Of a DNA stretch of 64,000 nt, positions 58,275-64,000 are shown piece after piece. Source of the DNA: Bacteroidota bacterium (GTDB lineage Bacteria > Bacteroidota > Bacteroidia > Bacteroidales > F082); assembly GCA_024279935.1 (NCBI GenBank), contig JAJRQZ010000135.1:24431-88430 (forward strand), read 5' to 3'. The translations under genes were made by a program, and so were the position numbers. Each line of letters begins with the position of its first letter. The first letter of the stretch is position 1. Below the pieces are notes generated by a model. It saw only the letters and a list, made by a program, of their open reading frames with translations, searched no databases and was not told the origin of the DNA.

Positions 58275-58611
58275 TTGAGACTTGTCTGCGTGAGTAGTTA
58301 TATAAACCGGCAATATAAACCAATAGTCCGATAAGCTTTTATAACATACACCTTGTCAATTATTTGCGATGGCATAATAAATTTTAAGCATGCTTATAAT
58401 TTGGTGTTATTCAGAAATTTGAGCGGCGCACAGCCCAATTAGTTACAATAATTTATTTTTATCAATAAGTTTATTACTTTTGCAAAAGAATTTACACACT
58501 AGTAAGCAGCGGTAATTGACGGGATTATTAATTGAGAAACTTGTTTTTCGGACAAAAACGCTTTATTCCACTACTCCCCTATTACGGTATTATCCACTTA
58601 ATTAAATAAGA
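58275..58611. other. Intergenic region with long leader of the cold-shock gene
   Basis: 337 bases without a gene. It contains the -7 element at 58475-58482 and the probable leader downstream of it. I see no other structure I can support. Confidence 0.5.
58475..58482 (+). promoter_or_regulatory. -7 promoter element of the cold-shock-domain gene
   Basis: TACTTTTG fits TAnnTTTG and lies 129 bases upstream of the ATG, so the leader would be about 120 bases, as in many cold-shock mRNAs. Confidence 0.45.
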
Positions 58612-59058
58612 ATGGCGAAATCGCAACAGACTTTCAGTAAAAAAGAAAAAGAAAAGAAAAGATTAAAGAAAAGACTTGACAAGCAGAAAAAACGTGAGGA
58701 ACGACAAGCAAATTCAGAAGGCGGCGGCCTCGACAGCATGATTGCCTATGTTGACGAACATGGAAATATTACCGATACCCCGCCCGACCTCACTCAAAAA
58801 AAGAAGATAAAGGCCGAGAATATCGAACTGGGCGTTCCCAAGCGCGAAAAGGAAGATATTATTACAGAGCGTAAAGGCCGGGTAGAGTTTTTCAACGATT
58901 CAAAAGGGTTTGGGTTCATCAAGGAAAACGGGACACATGAGAAATTCTTCGTTCATATAAACAGCTGCCTTGAGCAAATTCAAGAAAACGACAGTGTTGT
59001 ATTTGAAATAGAGCGCGGTTTGAAGGGCATGAACGCCGTCCGCGTCAAAAAGGCATAA
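58612..59058 (+). CDS. Cold-shock-domain RNA-binding protein with basic N-terminus
   Basis: A 148-residue protein: a highly basic and helical N-terminal part (about 1-35, with KKEKEKKRLKKRLDKQKKRE) and a C-terminal cold-shock domain (about 87-148) with the RNA-binding motifs GRVEFFNDSKGFGFI and KFFVHINSCLE. The CSD binds single-stranded nucleic acid and may act as an RNA chaperone. Such N-terminal basic extensions are common in Bacteroidota CSPs. A long 5' leader would allow thermoregulated translation. It ends at a hairpin terminator shared with the convergent T9SS gene. Confidence 0.9.
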   Translation: MAKSQQTFSKKEKEKKRLKKRLDKQKKREERQANSEGGGLDSMIAYVDEHGNITDTPPDLTQKKKIKAENIELGVPKREKEDIITERKGRVEFFNDSKGFGFIKENGTHEKFFVHINSCLEQIQENDSVVFEIERGLKGMNAVRVKKA

Positions 59059-59092
59059 GGAACTTCTATATATCTTTATAAGCAATAAAAAA

Positions 59093-59120
59093 AATCCGGC
59101 TTACGCCGGATTCTTTGTTT
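59093..59120. terminator. Bidirectional terminator between CSP and T9SS genes
   Basis: AATCCGGC (59093-59100) and GCCGGATT (59105-59112) form a perfect 8-bp stem with a 4-base loop; A-rich on one side and T-rich on the other, so it can serve both directions. Confidence 0.75.
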
Positions 59121-59145
59121 ATTATATATCTTGAAATAATTATAT

Positions 59146-60531
59146 CTAATTGTTAATCAGTATTTTTGCACTATATACAAGACCTTTGCCTCCGCTTAGC
59201 GTCATAAAATATAGCGCATTGCCACCGACATTCCCGAAACTGCTGACAGCATTCCCGTTAATGGTCTTGCTTTCAACAAGCCTACCCGACAAGTCGAACA
59301 ATTGCAATTGGTATTTATCTTGACGCAGGCCTTTGAAGCTAATGGCCTGACCCGGGCGATAAGGGTTTTCGAAAATCGCCTCTATACCATTTCCTGTATT
59401 ATCAGCAATGCTCATGATTTGGCTGTAATCAAGTATCATCTCCCATTTTCTCCAGTTGACCCATTCCTCTGTCCAATGATGCCATTTCTGGATAATTGTT
59501 TCGGTCATATTGCCGTCAGCATCGTAAGTATATGAAGCCTGCTGAACATTTACCCACTGGTCGCCCCACCATGGCATCTGTTGCCATACATAGTTGCTTA
59601 GAAGCTCTTCATCATTATATGTATAGGCAATATTGACATCGGCTATCCATTCCGAGCCCCATTCGCTCCAGTACTCGGCCAAATAATTCGAGACCTCATC
59701 AAAATCGGTATATGTATAATTATGACGGTGAGCGTCTTTCCATCCGGCATCGCCCGCCCAATATTGACTTACGACGGTTATTACATTATCGCCGGAATCA
59801 TCATAGGAATATAGATAATTTCTTTCGTTCTTCCATTCGCCGGCCCACCATTTCCACCTATAAACTGTTTTGGTGGTCTTCAGCCCCAGGTCGTTATAAT
59901 CGAAACTGCTATAATGATGGCTCAGCCATGCATCTGAATTAAAAGGCAGGAACTTTACCGTGTCGGCAGTCAGCTGGTCCCCGGCCCAGGTAAAGACCTT
60001 CATTTGGTGAGGAACCCAATCCTGATGCCAATGCGACCACCACAGCGTTTCTATTTCACTTAGGTTTTCGGCATCATTATAGGTGTTTATCTTTTTAAAG
60101 TAATTCACCCAAATTGATGAATCCTTGTTCCAATGCTGTATAAGAAGTTCCGAAAGGCTGCCGAAGGAGGTATATGAATAGTTGAACAACAAGCCATCCT
60201 GCCAATCGCCGTCATCATTCAAAAACTGGAAATATTTCTCCGTTACCAGTTCGTCGTCATTATAGTTTTTGATTATCCTGGCCCTGAGCATCCAATCCTG
60301 GGCGTCTTCGCTCCAGCGATAACCCAAAAGCGTATCGGTTCCCAGCGTGCGATTGATAAAAGAATAATATTGCTCCTCGGTTTTTACCTGCTCCGTCTCG
60401 TCATAATTAACGGTCAAGTCCAGATGCTCCTCGTCCATTTTTTCCTGAAGGATCTCAGGCAACTGTGGCATTTGAGCTAATAATACCAGCGAAAATGTCA
60501 TTGAAATCAATAGAGATAGAAATTTTTTCAT
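59146..60531 (-). CDS. Tryptophan-rich repeat protein with T9SS sorting domain
   Basis: A 461-residue secreted protein with a signal peptide (1-19, ending LLAQ), a body of about seven degenerate 40-residue repeats rich in Trp and Tyr (YFKKINTYNDAENLSEIETL; NYLYSYDDSGDNVITVVSQY; NIAYTYNDEELLSNYVWQQM; QASYTYDADGNMTETIIQKW) and a C-terminal T9SS type A domain (about 385-461, SFKGLRQDKYQLQLFDLSG). The units resemble YD-type or RHS-like beta-hairpins. The ATG at 60531 (MKKFLSLL) is preferred over an in-frame start 45 bases earlier. Surface or secreted; role unknown. Confidence 0.8.
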   Translation of the reverse strand: MKKFLSLLISMTFSLVLLAQMPQLPEILQEKMDEEHLDLTVNYDETEQVKTEEQYYSFINRTLGTDTLLGYRWSEDAQDWMLRARIIKNYNDDELVTEKYFQFLNDDGDWQDGLLFNYSYTSFGSLSELLIQHWNKDSSIWVNYFKKINTYNDAENLSEIETLWWSHWHQDWVPHQMKVFTWAGDQLTADTVKFLPFNSDAWLSHHYSSFDYNDLGLKTTKTVYRWKWWAGEWKNERNYLYSYDDSGDNVITVVSQYWAGDAGWKDAHRHNYTYTDFDEVSNYLAEYWSEWGSEWIADVNIAYTYNDEELLSNYVWQQMPWWGDQWVNVQQASYTYDADGNMTETIIQKWHHWTEEWVNWRKWEMILDYSQIMSIADNTGNGIEAIFENPYRPGQAISFKGLRQDKYQLQLFDLSGRLVESKTINGNAVSSFGNVGGNALYFMTLSGGKGLVYSAKILINN

Positions 60532-60647
60532 AATCCAATAATTTAAATATTTCCCCCAAAAGTAACAATAATTCAAGTAATTGACAACAGTTTTTTTGTT
60601 AAAACCATTAAAATGTGACTAATTTAACATATTGACTAAAGTGTTTT

Positions 60648-60833
60648 CATCTGTTTATAATTTTGTAATTAATTGCCATCTGGCATATTATATTTATCAT
60701 TGGATTTAACAGATCAAGCGGATTTTAGTTTTTCGCAAGCGAAAGACATCCGTTAGATCCGCTTAATCCGATGACTGTATTTTTGCATAATAATCATTTT
60801 CCTGTGTGTTTAAAATTAAACATGGATGCTTCT
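60648..60833. repeat. Third copy of the 184-bp palindrome-bearing repeat
   Basis: Same element as the tandem pair at 44549-44919, with a few substitutions (for example ATTGGATT in place of ATCGGATT), so the hairpin is slightly imperfect. It lies between the T9SS gene and the heavy-metal efflux genes. The rest of 60532-61048 holds the promoter below and no gene. Confidence 0.8.
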
Positions 60834-60962
60834 TGTAATTATAAATCAGTTTATACCCGCTGAATACTGCATGGAACAATGGAATTAGACTAAAGCGCCA
60901 AAAAACCAAAGATTTTATAAATCATAACATAAATTATGTAATTTTTGTTTCAAGACTAATTA

Positions 60963-60970
60963 TACTTTTG
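60963..60970 (+). promoter_or_regulatory. -7 promoter element of the HYC_CC_PP gene
   Basis: TACTTTTG fits TAnnTTTG, about 79 bases before the ATG at 61049, with a TTT/TTG triplet 15-17 bases upstream. Confidence 0.45.
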
Positions 60971-61048
60971 TAGCCTAATAAAAAAAGAACTGTTTTGATA
61001 TCATTCGATGACATAAAATTTCATAGGCTTTTCCGGAAAGGAAAGGGG

Positions 61049-61486
61049 ATGGTTATCGACACGTTTAAAACAACAAGCCTGATTCTTCTTTCCTTGGTCA
61101 TCTTCATATCGAGTTCCGGGTTTAAGGTCAGTATGCACTTTTGCGAAAACACCTTATACGACATAGGTATTTTATCTCAAGCAGATAACTGTTATATGGA
61201 TGCCAGCCATCACCATAACATGGAATGCTGCCTGGAAATGGAAAAAGTACCAAAGAACGCCTGTGAGAACGAGACATTCGAGTTTCACAAGCTGGATTCT
61301 TTTGTGGCAACGGCAATAAATATGGATCTAAGCTCAAATATAGCCCATGATTTGACGCCTGCCGTTATAAGTATTTTCAATTTACCTGAAGAACCCACAA
61401 ACAAGCACATCACTGTTTTTGTAGAGGACTCGCCACCGCTGCGGCTAGCCACAACCCTGTCCTTGCTACAATCATTTTTACTTTGA
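61049..61486 (+). CDS. HYC_CC_PP-family protein linked to metal efflux
   Basis: A 145-residue protein with an N-terminal signal or membrane segment (about 6-25) and the marks of the HYC_CC_PP family: an HFC motif in MHFCENTL, a His/Cys-rich ASHHHNMECC and a terminal EDSPPLRL. These cysteines and histidines suggest metal binding; the family is found next to CusA-type pumps in Bacteroidota. The ATG at 61049 (after AGGAAAGGGG) is preferred to an earlier TTG. It precedes the RND pump gene by 122 bases. Confidence 0.75.
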   Translation: MVIDTFKTTSLILLSLVIFISSSGFKVSMHFCENTLYDIGILSQADNCYMDASHHHNMECCLEMEKVPKNACENETFEFHKLDSFVATAINMDLSSNIAHDLTPAVISIFNLPEEPTNKHITVFVEDSPPLRLATTLSLLQSFLL

Positions 61487-61527
61487 TTTTTTATTGGTAA
61501 ACAATTATTTACGGGATGCAGTTATTT

Positions 61528-61547
61528 TACTACTTTTGTGAGTAGTA
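61528..61547 (+). promoter_or_regulatory. Inverted repeat overlapping the RND pump promoter
   Basis: TACTACT (61528-61534) and AGTAGTA (61541-61547) are 7-bp inverted halves spaced by 6 bases and overlap the -7 element TACTTTTG at 61531-61538. It could be an operator for a metal-sensing regulator of the pump. Confidence 0.35.
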
Positions 61548-61608
61548 GTTATAAATCATTTGCCGTGAGACCGAATTTCAATAGATAAAATCAAATTAAA
61601 AATTAAAA

Positions 61609-64000
61609 ATGTTAAACAAGACGATTAAATTTTTCTTAGAGAACAAACTGGTAACATTCATACTACTGGCTGTGTTCATTGGTTGGGGGATAGTAAACTC
61701 CCCTTTTAACTGGGATACCGGCTTTTTGCCCAACGATCCCGTTCCGGTTGACGCCATACCAGACATTGGCGAAAACCAACAGATAGTTTATACAGAATGG
61801 GCAGGGAGGTCTCCGCAAGACATTGAGGACCAAATCTCCTACCCTCTTACAACGGCCCTATTGGGCATACCTGGCGTAAAGACCATCAGGAGCAATTCGA
61901 TTTTCGGCTTATCAAGTATTTACATAATATTTGACGAGGACATTGAATTTTATTGGGGAAGGACGAGGATACTTGAGAAGTTGAACTCCTTGCCAGCCGG
62001 CACCTTGCCGCCGGGGGTCTCCCCTGCCCTCGGGCCTGATGCCACGGCCCTGGGTCAAATCTACTGGTACACCTTAGAGGGGCGTGACAAGGACGGAAAT
62101 CCCGCCGGAGGCTGGGACCCTCATGAATTGAGGACTATACAGGATTTCTATGTCGGATATTCCTTAACTTCTGCTAAAGGTATAGCCGAAGTTGCCTCCA
62201 TAGGTGGTTTCGTGAAGGAATACCAAATCGACATCGACCCCAATGCCATGAAAGCCCATGGCGTAAACATCGCCCAGATAATGTCGGCGGTAAAAAACAG
62301 CAACCTCGACATTGGCGCCAGGACTATCGAGTTCAACCGCTCCGAATATCTGGTCAGGGCATTGGGTTATATCAAAAGCCTCGAAGATCTCGAGCAGAGC
62401 GTTGTTGCCGTCAACAATAACATACCTATAAGGATAAAGGACGTAGCCAAGGTTAATTTCGGCCCTGCTACCCGTCGGGGAGGACTTGACAAGGGAGGTT
62501 CTGAAGCTGTTGGGGGCGTCGTTGTTGCGCGTTATGGTGCAAACCCTCTTGAAGCAATAAACAACGTTAAGGAAAAAATTGCCGAGATAGCACCTGGGCT
62601 GCCATCCAAAACCCTTGAGGACGGAACGGTTTCAAAAGTTACGATAGTACCTTTTTACGATCGTACGGGACTCATTAAAGAAACGCTGGGGACTCTGGAG
62701 GAGGCTTTACCTTTGGAAATACTGGTAAGTATTTTAGTAGTGATTGTGTTAGTTCTAAATTTACGAGCCTCTTTCCTGATATCCAGTCTGTTGCCCATAG
62801 GCGTACTGATGACTTTCATAATTATGCGGCGAGCCGGGGTTGATGCGAACATAGTCGCCCTCTCGGGTATCGCCATTGCTATCGGGGTGATGGTGGATGT
62901 TGGCGTTGTGTTTACGGAGAACATCATCCGGCATCTGGATATGGCGGAAAACCTTGGCGCAAGCGGCAAACGTTTGCTTACGATAATTTACGACGCCACC
63001 ATTGAAGTTGCCAGTGCTGTAATCACTGCTCTTTCAACAACTATCGTCAGCTTCCTTCCGGTATTCGCCATGCAGGCTGCCGAAGGTAAGCTGTTCCACC
63101 CGCTTGCGTTCACAAAAACTTTTGCGATGCTTTCCGCATTGTTCATCGGAATTATAATAATACCCACATTGGCAAATGTCATTTTTGCCCTTCGCTTCGA
63201 CAAAAAGAAAATCAGATATGTCTTCAACGGATTGTTGATAGCAGCAGGTATTGCTTTTGGCATAATTACCACAAATATTATTGCCCTCGTTTTGGTATTG
63301 GTCGGGATAAACAACTTGTTTGAGTATCGCTGGCCGGTAAACAGAAGAAAATATGTCAACTTAATAAATATAGTTCTTACCTTAACAGTTGTAATATTCT
63401 ACTTGACAAAGATTTGGATGCCCTTGGGGGCACAAAACAGTTTTGTGGCCAACTTTTTGTTCGCGATAGCCATAGTAGGAACAATATTGGGCGTGTTAAT
63501 GACGATAGTTCATTTTTACCCTCTGATTTTACGTTGGTGCTTAGACCACAAATGGCAGTTCCTGAGCATTCCTATCACTGTTGTGATCTTTGGGATAGTT
63601 GTTTGGCTGGGCTTTGCTAAAGTGTTCGGGTTTATGCCCGATTTTGTTGAGGAGACATCTTTTTGGCAGGCAGCAGACGAGAAATTCCCTGGAATTGGCA
63701 AGGAGTTCATGCCTTCGCTCGACGAAGGATCGTTTTTGCTCATGCCGACCACCATGCCCCACTCAGGCATACAGGAGAACATAGATGTCATTGCCTTGCT
63801 GGACAAAAAAGTAAATTCCATTCCTGAAGTGGAAAGCGTCGTCGGCAAGTGGGGACGTGTAAACTCCGCCCTGGACCCTGCTCCTACCTCAATGTACGAA
63901 AACCTTATAAACTATAAGCCGGAGTTCATTGTTGACGAAGACGGTTATAGGATGAGGTTCAAGGTTGACGACGACAATTCCTTTATACTAAAGGACGGAA
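61609..64000 (+). CDS. CusA/CzcA-family heavy-metal efflux RND pump (3' end beyond window)
   Basis: At least 797 codons of an inner-membrane RND proton antiporter that exports metal cations through a tripartite CusCBA/CzcCBA complex. It starts MLNKTIKFFLENKLVTFILL with TM1, then the periplasmic SLSxIY-type region (FGLSSIYIIFDEDIEFYWGR), the conserved AIGVMVDVGVVFTENIIRHL in TM4 with the proton-relay Asp, and the porter motif FLLMPTTMPHSGIQ followed by GKWGRVNSALDPAPTSM. A Met-rich pore suggests Cu/Ag rather than Zn, but this is not certain. The reading frame is open at 64000, so the C-terminus is missing here. Confidence 0.93.
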   Translation, partial: MLNKTIKFFLENKLVTFILLAVFIGWGIVNSPFNWDTGFLPNDPVPVDAIPDIGENQQIVYTEWAGRSPQDIEDQISYPLTTALLGIPGVKTIRSNSIFGLSSIYIIFDEDIEFYWGRTRILEKLNSLPAGTLPPGVSPALGPDATALGQIYWYTLEGRDKDGNPAGGWDPHELRTIQDFYVGYSLTSAKGIAEVASIGGFVKEYQIDIDPNAMKAHGVNIAQIMSAVKNSNLDIGARTIEFNRSEYLVRALGYIKSLEDLEQSVVAVNNNIPIRIKDVAKVNFGPATRRGGLDKGGSEAVGGVVVARYGANPLEAINNVKEKIAEIAPGLPSKTLEDGTVSKVTIVPFYDRTGLIKETLGTLEEALPLEILVSILVVIVLVLNLRASFLISSLLPIGVLMTFIIMRRAGVDANIVALSGIAIAIGVMVDVGVVFTENIIRHLDMAENLGASGKRLLTIIYDATIEVASAVITALSTTIVSFLPVFAMQAAEGKLFHPLAFTKTFAMLSALFIGIIIIPTLANVIFALRFDKKKIRYVFNGLLIAAGIAFGIITTNIIALVLVLVGINNLFEYRWPVNRRKYVNLINIVLTLTVVIFYLTKIWMPLGAQNSFVANFLFAIAIVGTILGVLMTIVHFYPLILRWCLDHKWQFLSIPITVVIFGIVVWLGFAKVFGFMPDFVEETSFWQAADEKFPGIGKEFMPSLDEGSFLLMPTTMPHSGIQENIDVIALLDKKVNSIPEVESVVGKWGRVNSALDPAPTSMYENLINYKPEFIVDEDGYRMRFKVDDDNSFILKDG

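Overview
The window reads as chromosome of a Bacteroidota bacterium, probably a free-living or environmental relative of the Bacteroidales or Flavobacteriia. The evidence is direct: several secreted proteins end in type IX secretion (T9SS, Por) sorting domains; there is a TonB-dependent receptor with a carboxypeptidase-like regulatory domain; DUF4301, DUF4251 and HYC_CC_PP family proteins occur; and several start regions carry the Bacteroidota -7 element TAnnTTTG. No phage, plasmid, integrase array or CRISPR is visible. Most of the window is ordinary housekeeping and cell-envelope sequence, with a few unusual repeat structures.

Layout. 1-9.4 kb: a small lipoprotein, a long acyl-CoA dehydrogenase, ClpC, gyrase subunit A and a TPR protein. 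9.5-17 kb (all minus): a YwbE-like protein, an unknown 103-residue protein, an M19-type dipeptidase-like metalloenzyme, an MFS transporter, and two tandem paralogous T9SS cargo proteins that share mosaic near-identity. 17-27 kb: a second acyl-CoA dehydrogenase, a XerD-type recombinase, HtpG, another MFS protein, a lipid-A-type acyltransferase with an altered catalytic motif, a large membrane-anchored protein and a lipoprotein. 27.3-30.7 kb: a PNGase F-family secreted glycoamidase-like protein with a LamG insertion. 30.9-34.2 kb: decayed genes (a TonB-receptor/histidine-kinase chimera remnant and a frameshifted peptidase E), and a tRNA-Arg followed by three 87-bp tandem repeats that each copy the tRNA 3' end and its terminator. 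34.2-44.4 kb: a large exported protein, two tRNA-Leu genes, DUF4301, a small beta-barrel, and a lipoprotein/TonB-receptor pair. 44.5-44.9 kb: a tandem pair of a 184-bp palindromic repeat whose third copy lies at 60.6 kb.

45-49 kb holds an amidohydrolase and a FecCD-type ABC importer lacking a binding protein. From 49.4 to 58.3 kb there is a Fur-family regulator and then a concentration of murein-peptide genes: DacB/PBP4, LysA, a DUF819 membrane protein, an LD-carboxypeptidase, a dipeptide epimerase, an NlpC/P60 endopeptidase with SH3 domains, and Ddl. The last three peptidase/epimerase genes match the B. subtilis ykfABC set for breakdown of muropeptides, so this stretch looks like a cell-wall turnover and recycling locus.

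58.6-64 kb: a cold-shock-domain protein with a long leader, a tryptophan-rich repeat T9SS protein, and a heavy-metal efflux operon start (HYC_CC_PP protein followed by a CusA/CzcA RND pump cut by the window end). I did not find a clear-cut new defence or secretion system; the most unusual structures are the tRNA-tail repeat array, the palindromic dispersed repeat, the murein-recycling cluster with DUF819, and the LamG-bearing PNGase F homologue.
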